Of a stretch of DNA of 64,000 nt, positions 25,531 through 33,444 are shown in pieces. This stretch comes from Nibribacter roseus (GTDB lineage Bacteria; Bacteroidota; Bacteroidia; Cytophagales; Hymenobacteraceae): NCBI RefSeq assembly GCF_042662225.1, contig NZ_JBHSYQ010000005.1, forward strand, positions 229,638-293,637, written 5' to 3'. A program made the position numbers and the translations under genes. How positions within the stretch are numbered: the first letter of the stretch is position 1; every line of letters begins with the position of its first letter. Below the pieces are notes generated by a model. That model worked only from the letters and a program-made list of their open reading frames with translations. It ran no database searches and had not been told where the DNA came from.

Positions 25531-26891
25531 TATTTCACACCTCCTTCTTTGTTAGGTGAGATGGTGGCAATGGTAAGGCCACTGTTCACGAAATATTTTT
25601 TGGCCACATTCATAATGTCTTGCGGCGTTACCTGGTCATACAGCGCATAAAGTCGGTTCAGGGCTTCAGGGTCGCCGGTGAGCCAAATATAGCGAGACAA
25701 GGCATTGGCAATGGCGTCTGGACTGTCCATGGCCATGGCGAAGCTGTAGCGGTTGTTGCTTTTGGTGTCCTGCAGTTTCTGGGCATCAACAGGCTTGGTT
25801 TTCATCTCGTTGATAGCCTTGGTGATCTCGTCTTTCACGTACTGCAGGTCTTCAGCTTTCACCACACTGGCAGACACTGAAATAAGGTTAGGGTCGCGGG
25901 AGAAGCTGGGGCCGCCGCCCACAAAACGTACTTTCTGCTCTTGCAGCACCAGTTTCTTGTACAGTTCTGAAGTAGGAGCGAACAGAATGCTGGTCATTAA
26001 ATCAAGTGCGGGCAGGTCTTTGTTGGTGTCTGAGAAAGCGGGGCCTTTGTACGCCAGCAACAGGTACGGCGGAAAGCCAGCCTGCTGCACGTGCGCGTAG
26101 CGGGTTTCTTTCTGGGCGGGTTCGGTCTCAATCTTAGGAGTATATTTTCCGCGTTTCCAGTTGCCGAAGTATTTCTGCGCCAGACGGTTCACTTCTTCCT
26201 GCTTTACATCACCCACTACCACAATGGTAGTATATTCTGGGCGGTAGAAGCGGTCGAAGAATACTTTGGAGTAGGCAAACTGGTTGGGCATGTCTACCAC
26301 GTCTTTAAAGAAGCCCATGGTGGTGTGGGCGTAGGTGTGCTTCTTAAAGGCGGTGCTGTAGAGTTTCTCGTAAAGCTGTGAGTAGGGGCTGGCGGAGTTC
26401 TTGGTGTACTCACCTTTCACAGCGCCGGCTTCGGTCTTGAAGTCGTGCTCTGAGTATTTCAGGTTCTGGAAGCGGTCGCCTTCTACCTCAAACATTTTCT
26501 CCAGCATATCGGCGTTGCCGGTCATGTGGTACACGGTGCGGTCTGTGGAGGTGTTGGCGTTGGCCGAGGCACCAATAGACTTCAGCACTTCCTCGTACTC
26601 TTGAGTAGAATACTTCTCGGTGCCCCGGAACATCATGTGCTCAAAGAAATGCGCGAAACCGGTTTTGCCTGGCTCTACTTCCTCTCTAGAACCGGCACGC
26701 ACCACAATATAGAAGGCAGCAAGTCCGGGAGTATTATACGGCACAGTGACCACGTTCAGGCCGTTGGCCAGTTTGGTCTGCTGGATAGGGTAGGGCAAGA
26801 TTTTTTCGCCGGTGCCCTGTGCCTGCGCATAGCCGCTGACGACCAGTGTACACAGCAACAGCACCAGGCTAAGCAGTTTTGTTTTGTTCAT
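25530..26891 (-). CDS. M16-family zinc metallopeptidase, catalytic subunit
   Basis: The 453-residue protein has a signal peptide (about 1-25) and the inverted zinc motif HxxEH as H81-F-F-E84-H85 in GFAHFFEHMMFRG. E161 in GAVKGEY lies at the spacing expected for the third ligand. Only one copy of the two M16 lobes is present, so it is expected to pair with the neighbouring motif-less protein encoded immediately downstream, forming a clamshell peptidase in the periplasm that degrades peptides or misfolded fragments. The two genes form an operon closed by the terminator at 23857-23895. Confidence 0.93.
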   Translation of the reverse strand: MNKTKLLSLVLLLCTLVVSGYAQAQGTGEKILPYPIQQTKLANGLNVVTVPYNTPGLAAFYIVVRAGSREEVEPGKTGFAHFFEHMMFRGTEKYSTQEYEEVLKSIGASANANTSTDRTVYHMTGNADMLEKMFEVEGDRFQNLKYSEHDFKTEAGAVKGEYTKNSASPYSQLYEKLYSTAFKKHTYAHTTMGFFKDVVDMPNQFAYSKVFFDRFYRPEYTTIVVVGDVKQEEVNRLAQKYFGNWKRGKYTPKIETEPAQKETRYAHVQQAGFPPYLLLAYKGPAFSDTNKDLPALDLMTSILFAPTSELYKKLVLQEQKVRFVGGGPSFSRDPNLISVSASVVKAEDLQYVKDEITKAINEMKTKPVDAQKLQDTKSNNRYSFAMAMDSPDAIANALSRYIWLTGDPEALNRLYALYDQVTPQDIMNVAKKYFVNSGLTIATISPNKEGGVK

Positions 26892-27031
26892 AGATAAGTT
26901 GTGTTAGTGAGACTAGCAGATGTTCGTTAGCCACCTGCAGGGGTGAAGTTACAAAAATGAGACCGAAGTTGCGGATTTCACTGCTACATGTTCGTGTTGA
27001 AAGTCAGGAGGGAGAAAACAGTGCAGTATTT

Positions 27032-27072
27032 GCGTTTATAGCCTGTTTTTCAAAAAGTAGGTCTAAAACAGG
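27032..27072. repeat. IR40 palindrome, copy 10
   Basis: GCGTTTATAGCCTGTTTTT with AAAAAGTAGGTCTAAAACAGG, about 140 bp upstream of the catalytic M16 gene. Confidence 0.65.
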
Positions 27073-27339
27073 TGACTAGGTTATTGCCTTTTCACGCACT
27101 GCTGATGTTCCCTTCTCGGAGGGATAGGTGTTCTTCTGGTTCTATAGCTGCTGATAATGCATTGGCCTACGCAGCGGACAGGTCGCGACCTGTCCCTACT
27201 TTTGCAAAACATTATCGCTTGCTCAAATGACCTCGCAGCGTTTTTCAAACCTGCGAGTGTCTGTGCCAATATCTCAGCAATGCGTGGGAAAATAGTAAAA
27301 GCAGCAGGCTGAAATAATATTGAAAAGTGCCTTAAAGCG

Positions 27340-27373
27340 TTTCGGGCCTGTTTTCTGAAAAACAGGCCCGAAA
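27340..27373. repeat. IR40 palindrome, copy 11 (perfect arms)
   Basis: 15-bp arms TTTCGGGCCTGTTTT (27340-27354) and AAAACAGGCCCGAAA (27359-27373) are exact complements. The CGGG/CCCG variant again changes on both sides. It sits 6 bp past the thioredoxin-like gene's stop. Confidence 0.88.
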
Positions 27374-27379
27374 GGGAAG

Positions 27380-27943
27380 TCAATTCTGTGATTTGCCGGA
27401 GAGCACTTGCACCATGTTCATCTCCAGAGTGGGGTAGGCGGTTTCTATGATCCGGCCAAGTTCTTTGCCGTCTTTATAGAAGATAAAAGTGGGGACAGCT
27501 GTGACGTTATCTGCTTTTTCTTCACCGGCTAAACTAGTTTTATCCTCGCGCAGGCTAATGAGCTCCAGGCGGGCATAGGGAAAGCGGGCGGCATCCAGTA
27601 TCTTAAAGAATCTGGGCACTTCCCGCTGGCTATCTAAGCACCAGCTGCCAATGTAGCCTTTTATACTCACGCCCTCCAATAGAGGCTGTAGCTCCTCCAT
27701 TATGGTTTCATTGGGTTTGTATTTCAGGTACATAGGGTGAAACCACTCACTGTACGGGGCTTGCTCAAATGCCACGCGGGTGGTAGGGCCAATAAGCACG
27801 TTGCCGTCACCCGCCTGGTTTGCCTCCTCGCGGTTTTCGTTCGGGTCTAAACCGGTGTGGGTGTTTTCAGTGATAGGTGCCTGCCGAGGGGTGGCGCAAC
27901 TTGCTAACACTACCAAGGCAATTATGAGAAAGCTGTATTTCAT
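27380..27943 (-). CDS. Thioredoxin-fold lipoprotein with a single-Cys WCxxS motif
   Basis: I start at the ATG at 27943, which gives MKYSFLIIALVVLASCATP, a lipoprotein signal with lipobox LASC; upstream in-frame codons would precede the signal. The 187-residue protein has a thioredoxin-like domain: GSWCLDSQREVPRFFKILD (helix with W-C-x-x-S), then RLELISL, and the cis-Pro region AVPTFIFYKDGKELGR. The second Cys of CxxC is Ser, so it cannot act as a normal dithiol oxidoreductase; a monothiol, peroxidase-like or structural role is possible. It is predicted to be anchored in the periplasm. Confidence 0.85.
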   Translation of the reverse strand: MKYSFLIIALVVLASCATPRQAPITENTHTGLDPNENREEANQAGDGNVLIGPTTRVAFEQAPYSEWFHPMYLKYKPNETIMEELQPLLEGVSIKGYIGSWCLDSQREVPRFFKILDAARFPYARLELISLREDKTSLAGEEKADNVTAVPTFIFYKDGKELGRIIETAYPTLEMNMVQVLSGKSQN

Positions 27944-28091
27944 GGCTGTTTCTTTGTTACTTTTCCATTTAACGGATAAAAGTACTATCAATATTCATTT
28001 CGCCCGAAAAATTTAACCAAGTTCTGGGCTTTGCAGGTTCTGCCCATTCCCATCGAAGAGAACTACCTGTTGGCGAGCAAAGGCTACTTTA

Positions 28092-28130
28092 CGTTTTCGG
28101 CCTGTTTTTCAGAAAACAAGCCGAAAACAG
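28092..28130. repeat. IR40 palindrome, copy 12
   Basis: CGTTTTCGGCCTGTTTTT with AAAACAAGCCGAAAACAG. The CGG/CCG arm is compensated on both sides. It lies 51 bp past the stop of the symporter gene at 28181. Confidence 0.8.
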
Positions 28131-28180
28131 ATTATCTTCATTTCTAATTCTTAAATTCTAATTTGTAATTGAGCAAAGCG

Positions 28181-29560
28181 CTAAATTGATTCAATAGGTC
28201 GGGGCTCGTCAAGGTCCACGAATTCACCTTCCCAACGGGCAATGACCGCAGTGGCCAGGCAATTCCCTATCACGTTTACTGAGGTGCGGGCCATGTCCAT
28301 GAGCTCGTCAATACCCAGAATGATAAAGATGGGTTCCACGGGTAACCCAAACGAAGCGGCTGTGCCCATCAGGATCACCAAGGAGGCACGAGGTACCCCG
28401 GCCACCCCTTTACTCGTGAGCATGAGCGTGAATACCATCAGCAGCTGCTGCTCCCAAGTAAACGGAACGCCCGCCGCCTGTGCCACAAACACAGAGGCTA
28501 AAGATAAATAGAGCGTGGTGCCGTCTAAGTTGAAACTGTAGCCCATGGGCATGACAAACGCCACTACTTTGCGCGGTACGCCAATAGATTCCATGGCTTC
28601 CATGGCGCGGGGCAGGGCGGCTTCAGAACTGGTGGTGGCAAAGGCAATTGATACTGGTTCGGCAATGGCTTTGGCAAACATGACAATAGGAATCCGGAAG
28701 AACAGGGCCACCGGCAACAGCACCAGCACCAAAAATGCCAGCAAAGCCACGTATAAAGTAGCCAGCAACTGGAACAGGTTAATCAGAATACTAAAGCCCA
28801 TATGGCCTACGGTATAGGCAATGGCGGCACCCACGGCAACAGGCGCAAAGTACATGATGATGTTCGTGAATTTGAACATGGTTTCTGCCAAGCTCTCCGT
28901 CACCTCCAGTAACGGACGGCGCTTGCGCTCATTCAGCATGGCTAATCCAATACCGAACAATACGCTAAACACCACAATCTGGAGTACCTGTCCATCGGCC
29001 ACCGACTTGGCAATGTTCTCTGGGAAAATGTGCAGGATAATGTCTTGCCAGGTCTGCGGCTCAGGGGCCTTTATTTCGTCACTGGCCTCGCCACGCAATA
29101 CAATGCCTTCGCCGGCTTTGCTTATGTTAATGGCCGCCAAACCAATAAATAAGGCAATAGTGGTCACAATCTCGAAATAGATGAGCGCCTTGCCTCCCAT
29201 TTTACCCACCTGCTTCAGGTTAGAATGCCCCGCAATACCCACCACCAGGGTAGCGAAAATGAGCGGTGCAATAATGGTTTTCACCAGCTTCAGGAAAATC
29301 TTGCTCAGCACGTTCAGGCTTTGCGCAAATTCAGGAAAGGAATAACCTATCTCGGCGCCAATGACCATACTCACCAGAATCCAGGTAGTAAGCGATCTCT
29401 TTCTGTAAGCGAATAGGGCCAGAAGAGCAATGCCTACCCAACGGGCAGAAGTTAGTGCCGTTTCCGGAATAACTACCCAGCGGTAGTTCTGTACCACCGT
29501 TAAGGTAGCCGCCACAGTAATAATGACAAAAGCCGACAGAGCCAGCGCGTACTTTTTCAT
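28181..29560 (-). CDS. Dicarboxylate/amino acid:cation symporter (DAACS, GltP/DctA type)
   Basis: The 459-residue inner-membrane protein carries the DAACS signatures. These are the serine-rich re-entrant loop FATTSSEAALPRAME (about residues 308-322), GYSFNLDGTTLYLSLASVF, the second re-entrant loop region LTSKGVAGVPRASLVI, and NVIGNCLATAVIARWEGE near the end, where the conserved N and D residues bind substrate and Na+/H+. It imports glutamate/aspartate or C4-dicarboxylates. The protein is slightly longer than usual because of an extra N-terminal hydrophobic stretch. A 363-bp gap to the divergent epimerase gene shows no clear elements. Confidence 0.92.
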   Translation of the reverse strand: MKKYALALSAFVIITVAATLTVVQNYRWVVIPETALTSARWVGIALLALFAYRKRSLTTWILVSMVIGAEIGYSFPEFAQSLNVLSKIFLKLVKTIIAPLIFATLVVGIAGHSNLKQVGKMGGKALIYFEIVTTIALFIGLAAINISKAGEGIVLRGEASDEIKAPEPQTWQDIILHIFPENIAKSVADGQVLQIVVFSVLFGIGLAMLNERKRRPLLEVTESLAETMFKFTNIIMYFAPVAVGAAIAYTVGHMGFSILINLFQLLATLYVALLAFLVLVLLPVALFFRIPIVMFAKAIAEPVSIAFATTSSEAALPRAMEAMESIGVPRKVVAFVMPMGYSFNLDGTTLYLSLASVFVAQAAGVPFTWEQQLLMVFTLMLTSKGVAGVPRASLVILMGTAASFGLPVEPIFIILGIDELMDMARTSVNVIGNCLATAVIARWEGEFVDLDEPRPIESI

Positions 29561-29923
29561 AAAAGGTGTAATTCAAAAATTAGGGTAAGAATCAATTTTT
29601 GTAAGAGATGAAATGGTGCCGAAACAGCAGTTTACTCTACAGAAAAACCGACAAATGTAATGAATTCTATTACATAAAATGCATAGGAATAACAAGTGAG
29701 AAAAACAGAAGATTTTAGCCGCTGCGGCCTGTAATTTCATGCCTGCAACGACTTTTATAAAGGGCTATGGTATCAGATGAAGCCCAAGGGAAAAGACTAT
29801 TGTTTCAAGCTAGTCAGCATAAGGGGCTGCTTTAGTAAAATTTTTAAAAAGTGAGGAGATGCTGGTGGGGTATTGGTGGTTTTTTGCTACACTTGAACCT
29901 TTATTCCCTTAACCCGAATACCT

Positions 29924-30922
29924 ATGCTCACTTGGCATATTGAGACCCGAGAACTGACGTTGCGCTATACCTGGAAAATATCACGCAATGCCTCTGATAT
30001 TAAAACAAACCTGTTCATCACAGTGGGTGATGGCCAGCTCCAAGGCCGTGGCGAGGCGGCTCCTAACGTTCGCTACGGCGAAACCCCTGAGCTGTTGAAC
30101 CAACAGTTTGCCCAGTTACAAGCCAGTGGCCTTGACCAGATAGGCTCGGTTACTGAACTGCAGCAGCTGACAACGCAGGTGCCCGTGCTGCCTGCCCTGC
30201 GTTTTGCCCTGGAGAGTGCGATGGTGCATTACCTGTGCCGCAAGCAGAACAAAACCGTCCCGGAATTCCTGGGGGTAGAACCAGTAACCTCGGCGCCCAC
30301 GGCTTATTCTTTCCCCATCATGGACCCCGGCAAAATTGCCGCCTTTACCGCCGAGCATGGCCTGAAGCGTTTTGAGTACCTGAAGGTGAAAGTAAACCAA
30401 GAGAGCGGGCTGGACATGATGGCTGAAGTTGCCCGTGCCACCTCGCAACCGCTGGTGGTGGACGCCAACGAGGCCTGGCAAGACCCTGATGCCCTCATGC
30501 GTTTCTTTGAAGGTCTGAAAAAGTACCCTATCATCATGATAGAGCAGCCCATGCCATCGGCGCTGCAAGAAGAGTACCTGTACCTCAAGAAGCATACGCC
30601 CTATGACTTGTTCGCCGATGAATCGGTGACTGACCACGCCGATTGGGACCTGCTACAGCAGCAGTTCCATGGCGTAAACATGAAACTGATGAAAGCTGGC
30701 GGTTACCTCAATGGCCTCGAAATTCTGAACAAGACCCGTTCCCTAGGCCTGAAAACCATGATAGGCTGCATGATGGAAACCTCCATGGGTATTTGGTCTG
30801 CCCTGCAATTGGCCCATGGCGTAAATATCCTAGACTTAGACGGTATGTTGATTGTAAAGGACGAGCCGTTTGGCTTAGTGCGTGAGGAGGCAGGGCGGTT
30901 GTACCCAGTAGAGCAGCCGTAG
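29924..30922 (+). CDS. Dipeptide epimerase (L-Ala-D/L-Glu epimerase type), enolase superfamily
   Basis: The 332-residue enzyme has the muconate-lactonizing-type capping domain (1-~120) and barrel. The catalytic lysines are K154/K156 in YLKVKVN. Metal ligands are D180 (VVDANEAW), E207 (IEQPMP) and D232 (FADESV). The opposite-face lysine lies in the K254-x-x-K257 pair of KLMKAGG, and MMETSMG follows. These enzymes epimerise L-Ala-D-Glu and related dipeptides during recycling of cell-wall peptides; specificity for this pair cannot be proven by eye. The gene ends just before a strong hairpin. Confidence 0.88.
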   Translation: MLTWHIETRELTLRYTWKISRNASDIKTNLFITVGDGQLQGRGEAAPNVRYGETPELLNQQFAQLQASGLDQIGSVTELQQLTTQVPVLPALRFALESAMVHYLCRKQNKTVPEFLGVEPVTSAPTAYSFPIMDPGKIAAFTAEHGLKRFEYLKVKVNQESGLDMMAEVARATSQPLVVDANEAWQDPDALMRFFEGLKKYPIIMIEQPMPSALQEEYLYLKKHTPYDLFADESVTDHADWDLLQQQFHGVNMKLMKAGGYLNGLEILNKTRSLGLKTMIGCMMETSMGIWSALQLAHGVNILDLDGMLIVKDEPFGLVREEAGRLYPVEQP

Positions 30923-30927
30923 TTGTT

Positions 30928-30965
30928 GTTTTAGACCTGTTTTTTAGAAAAGAATCCCAAAACAG
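30928..30965. repeat. IR40 palindrome, copy 13
   Basis: TGTTTTAGACCTGTTTTTT with a weak right arm ...CCCAAAACAG, whose last bases form the start of the next hairpin's arm. Confidence 0.55.
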
Positions 30966-31015
30966 CCAGGCCCAGCAGAAATAATTCTGCTGGGCCTGGC
31001 TGTTTTGGGGAGAAG
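30956..31015 (+). terminator. Strong terminator-like hairpin after the epimerase gene
   Basis: Perfect 25-bp arms (30956-30980 with 30985-31009) and a 4-nt loop. It forms the left edge of the AT-rich cassette array and should isolate it from readthrough. A clear T-run is absent (TTTTGGGG), so it may act as a 3'-end stabiliser rather than a classical terminator. Confidence 0.65.
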
Positions 31016-31131
31016 GGGTGCGACGCTAGAATATTGTAGCTATCAAAGATAAAATGTATGTTTAGGAGAGATATTAGTCGGGTAGTGGGAGTCAGGCTCT
31101 TGCTAGCCGGTAGTTGTGGTGCATTATAAAT

Positions 31132-31611
31132 ATGAATATACTGAAGTCTATTTTTGGAAATACAAACAAGACTGAAGAGGAAGTACCTGAAGAGTTTCAG
31201 AATTGGGTAAGGAAAAGCATTCTTTTAATCGGAAAAGAGGGAAAAGAAATGGAGGACAAGGAACTTCAATCTTACCTTATAGAGCATGGGATTCCTAAAC
31301 AAGAAGCCGTAGAAATTCTCCTATTCTTACCGACTGCATTTTGCAGAAAGCTAAAGCCATCTATAAATTGGTCAACAGAATACATCGACCACTACTCTGA
31401 TAACAGGCAAATAAAAAGGAAGTTAGTTGAAAATAAGAGATATCAGCTTATACAGATTGAAACTGATAATTACTGGAATTCTAGCTCAGACTTTCAAATT
31501 AAGTTAGCGCTAGCTGGCCGTAGCCCAGAATATAAATCAGTCCAACACCTTTTGGAGAACGGTAGCATGCCAGAAAATATAAGAGTAAGTGAGCCAATTA
31601 TAATCAGGTAA
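31132..31611 (+). CDS. Cassette gene 1: hypothetical protein
   Basis: The 159-residue protein starts at the ATG at 31132; an in-frame TTG at 31114 would lie inside the recombination core. It is a soluble, charged protein with no signal peptide. N-terminal helices (EEFQNWVRKSILLIGKEGKEMEDKEL) are followed by GIPKQEAVEILLFLPTAFCRKL and a polar C-terminal half. I recognise no domain. It lies 10 bp after the cassette start GTTGTGGTGC (31113-31122), so expression probably depends on readthrough or a weak internal promoter. Base composition is AT-rich like the other cassettes. Confidence 0.7.
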   Translation: MNILKSIFGNTNKTEEEVPEEFQNWVRKSILLIGKEGKEMEDKELQSYLIEHGIPKQEAVEILLFLPTAFCRKLKPSINWSTEYIDHYSDNRQIKRKLVENKRYQLIQIETDNYWNSSSDFQIKLALAGRSPEYKSVQHLLENGSMPENIRVSEPIIIR

Positions 31612-31618
31612 AAATAAC

Positions 31619-31691
31619 GCACCACAACAACACCTAAACGTCAGACTCGGCCGACGGCCTCGCCCGTCGTTTAGCCCAGTACGTTAGGTGC
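31619..31691 (+). other. attC-like site 1
   Basis: R'' GCACCACAAC (31619-31628), spacer, L'' CTAAACG (31634-31640), loop with CGGCCGACGGCC, L' CGTTTAG (31668-31674, exact complement of L''), spacer, R' GTTAGGTGC (31683-31691; fits GTTRRRY). R'' is the exact complement of the unit's own start GTTGTGGTGC at 31113-31122. Confidence 0.8.
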
Positions 31692-31701
31692 AAGATTAGA
31701 C

Positions 31702-32271
31702 ATGAAGACTTTATACCTCATATTATTTGCACTGTTGGCTCCAATTTATACATATGGGTGTACATGTATGCAAAGAACCTTGACCCAAGTAATAGAATTG
31801 GATAAGGATTTAGAATATATTTATTTAAAAGCCAAAATATTAAATATAAATGCAACTGTTTATGGACAACCCTATGAATTCATTCCAGTCAATGTACAAG
31901 TGCAAGAATATTGGCATAAGAAAGAACTAGAACTCCATTCCGACACTTTAACTATATTTGATGATACATCTTGCCACTCATCAGAATTTCAACAAGACTC
32001 CGTTCACCTTATTATAGCTTATCTTGACCAAGGTATTTATAGAACAGGTGTATGTAAGACTAATTGGGTTTTCTCACAATATGGAGAGGGAATTAATCAA
32101 CTTGGCAAGGGTTTCAAAGTACAGATGGCTAATAGTTCTAAACCAGTTGAAGAATTAAAACCGCCAGTTGAGAATAGGTTTCAGCTATCAAATATAATAT
32201 CTTTTGTAAGCATCCTGTTAAACGCTGTTTTAATTTTCTTGCTTTTAAAGAGAAAACAATCCAGCACCTAA
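31702..32271 (+). CDS. Cassette gene 2: exported TIMP/NTR-like protein with C-terminal membrane anchor
   Basis: The 189-residue protein has a signal peptide (MKTLYLILFALLAPIYTYG) cleaved before CTCMQ. A Cys-x-Cys at the mature N-terminus, with later Cys residues (DDTSCHS, TGVCK), is the pattern of netrin/TIMP-like domains. The C-terminal 28 residues contain a transmembrane helix (ISFVSILLNAVLIFLLL) and a short basic tail. The topology is thus periplasmic domain plus anchor. Its stop codon TAA (32269-32271) lies inside the R'' core of attC-like site 2. Assignment to the NTR/TIMP fold is a pattern-based inference. Confidence 0.75.
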   Translation: MKTLYLILFALLAPIYTYGCTCMQRTLTQVIELDKDLEYIYLKAKILNINATVYGQPYEFIPVNVQVQEYWHKKELELHSDTLTIFDDTSCHSSEFQQDSVHLIIAYLDQGIYRTGVCKTNWVFSQYGEGINQLGKGFKVQMANSSKPVEELKPPVENRFQLSNIISFVSILLNAVLIFLLLKRKQSST

Positions 32272-32338
32272 CAAGGTGCATAAGTTATGCTACGGCCGAC
32301 GGCTAAGCACGTCTCATGCACTAGGCCTTGTATGGTAT
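32264..32338 (+). other. attC-like site 2
   Basis: R'' GCACCTAAC (32264-32272; fits RYYYAAC) is the exact complement of the unit's start GTTAGGTGC at 31683. L'' GTGCAT (32276-32281) pairs with L' ATGCAC (32316-32321), the loop contains CGGCCGACGGC, and R' GTATGGTAT (32330-32338) is a degenerate core. Confidence 0.75.
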
Positions 32339-32397
32339 TTTAAATATAAAGAACAGCTAACTTAATAAAGAAGTTTATTTCCAGCTAAACCTTGAAA

Positions 32398-32721
32398 ATG
32401 TTAACAAATACAAAAATCGAATTCTGGATTGTTGCGATTGTTATCTTTTTGGTCTTAGCAATTCTAACTACCACGGGTGATATTTTAGATACCAACAATA
32501 ATGATAGCGGATTTGTAGGACTTATAGTATTACCTACAATCCCTGGATTCATTCTTTATGTTTTAGTAACTGGCGATATACACGGTTGGCAACCTGGCCC
32601 TATTGGTCAAGTTGGTCGAATCATCGTTACTACTGTAGGTGCATGGATGTTTTGGACACCTTTGATTTACTGGATTTATAAGAAAAAATTCAAAAATGGA
32701 CGGAATATAAATAAAGAATAA
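32398..32721 (+). CDS. Cassette gene 3: small membrane protein
   Basis: The 107-residue protein starts at the ATG at 32398 (a TTG lies two codons upstream). It has three hydrophobic segments: IEFWIVAIVIFLVLAIL, GLIVLPTIPGFILYVLV and a third around VTTVGAWMFWTPLIYWIY. It ends with a basic tail (KKKFKNGRNINKE). It is probably an inner-membrane protein of unknown function. The gene is followed by an IR40 palindrome before its attC-like site, so this unit has accumulated host repeat DNA. Confidence 0.7.
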   Translation: MLTNTKIEFWIVAIVIFLVLAILTTTGDILDTNNNDSGFVGLIVLPTIPGFILYVLVTGDIHGWQPGPIGQVGRIIVTTVGAWMFWTPLIYWIYKKKFKNGRNINKE

Positions 32722-32741
32722 AAAGCCCTTTGAATAAAGTA

Positions 32742-32782
32742 GCGGTTTGGGAGCTGTTTGCCGAAAAACAGGCTAAAAACAG
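32742..32782. repeat. IR40 palindrome, copy 14, inside a cassette
   Basis: GCGGTTTGGGAGCTGTTTG with AAAAACAGGCTAAAAACAG, imperfect. It lies between the cassette 3 stop and its attC-like site, the only copy inside the array. Confidence 0.65.
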
Positions 32783-32817
32783 AAATAAGTCTCGTGGTCT
32801 TTGCAAAGAAAAAACTA

Positions 32818-32888
32818 GACCTAACAAGGTAAAAACGCTAGCCTTCGGCCGACGGCCTCCGCCACCGTTTACACAAGTACGTTGGCGA
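32818..32888 (+). other. attC-like site 3
   Basis: R'' ACCTAAC (32819-32825, fits RYYYAAC). L'' GTAAAAACG (32829-32837) pairs with L' CGTTTAC (32866-32872) leaving two extra A's unpaired, like the extrahelical bases of true attC sites. The loop has CGGCCGACGGCC. R' is GTTGGCGA (32881-32888). Confidence 0.75.
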
Positions 32889-32901
32889 TAACTTATAATG
32901 A

Positions 32902-33336
32902 ATGAAAAAAAGATATTACTTATTGCTATTAGGGTTGCTGTTACTTTGTATAGCTTACATCACTTACTCAGATTCTCTGCCCCCTAGGACACCTCTAAAA
33001 ATAGCAAGACTTATCAGCGGACTGGAAATATCAAATGGAGTAGAATTTAAAATGCTTCAAGATGAATGGTCGCCCAACGGTGACGGGATAGCTCATATTA
33101 AAGCAACTCTTACAGACAAAGAATTAAATGATTATTCAAAGCAGTCCACTTTAAGAGGCTATAAAAGGTTACCTATAAAGGAATCTTCCCCCAATTTAAT
33201 CCTTCCCGATGGGGTGAATGACAGAATGAACGGATATTACTTACTGAATCAAGATAAAGAAGACCCAAGAGATTATACTTTTACTATCATTGACTCACAA
33301 AAGAAAGAAATGATAGTGTTTATCAATTATATGTAG
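32902..33336 (+). CDS. Cassette gene 4: hypothetical exported/anchored protein
   Basis: The 144-residue protein begins with a hydrophobic segment (MKKRYYLLLLGLLLLCIAYITY) that may be a signal anchor or lipoprotein-like signal. The remaining ~120 residues are soluble and polar (WSPNGDGIAHIKATLTDKELNDYSKQ, NGYYLLNQDKEDPRDYTFTIID), with no family I recognise. It probably faces the periplasm. It lies 13 bp after the recombination core GTTGGCGA and is AT-rich. Confidence 0.7.
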   Translation: MKKRYYLLLLGLLLLCIAYITYSDSLPPRTPLKIARLISGLEISNGVEFKMLQDEWSPNGDGIAHIKATLTDKELNDYSKQSTLRGYKRLPIKESSPNLILPDGVNDRMNGYYLLNQDKEDPRDYTFTIIDSQKKEMIVFINYM

Positions 33337-33348
33337 AAAGAAAAGCTT

Positions 33349-33418
33349 TCGCCAACATTGTGAATAAGCCATGCCAAGGCCGAAGGCCGCGCCGTCTTTA
33401 ATACTAGCCGTAGTGGGC
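33349..33418 (+). other. attC-like site 4
   Basis: R'' TCGCCAAC (33349-33356) is the exact complement of the unit's start GTTGGCGA at 32881-32888. The loop has AAGGCCGAAGGCC. L arms are weak. R' GTAGTGGGC (33410-33418) is a degenerate core. Confidence 0.65.
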
Positions 33419-33444
33419 AATTATAAAATGACCATACATCGACA

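Larger units (their letters stand above)
26892..27379. repeat. Gene-free spacer with palindromic repeats
   Basis: It holds IR40 copy 10 (27032-27072), the perfect 20-bp palindrome GGACAGGTCGCGACCTGTCC at 27176-27195 and IR40 copy 11 (27340-27373). The 100-codon frame at 27081-27383 runs through these repeats and has no recognisable domain, so I do not call it. Confidence 0.7.

Noticed and set aside
27081..27383. 100-codon minus-strand frame
   Set aside because: Translates IR40 and GGACAGGT palindromes; no signal, domain or independent support.
30116..30637. 173-codon frame opposite the dipeptide epimerase
   Set aside because: Shadow of a gene with complete catalytic motifs on the plus strand.
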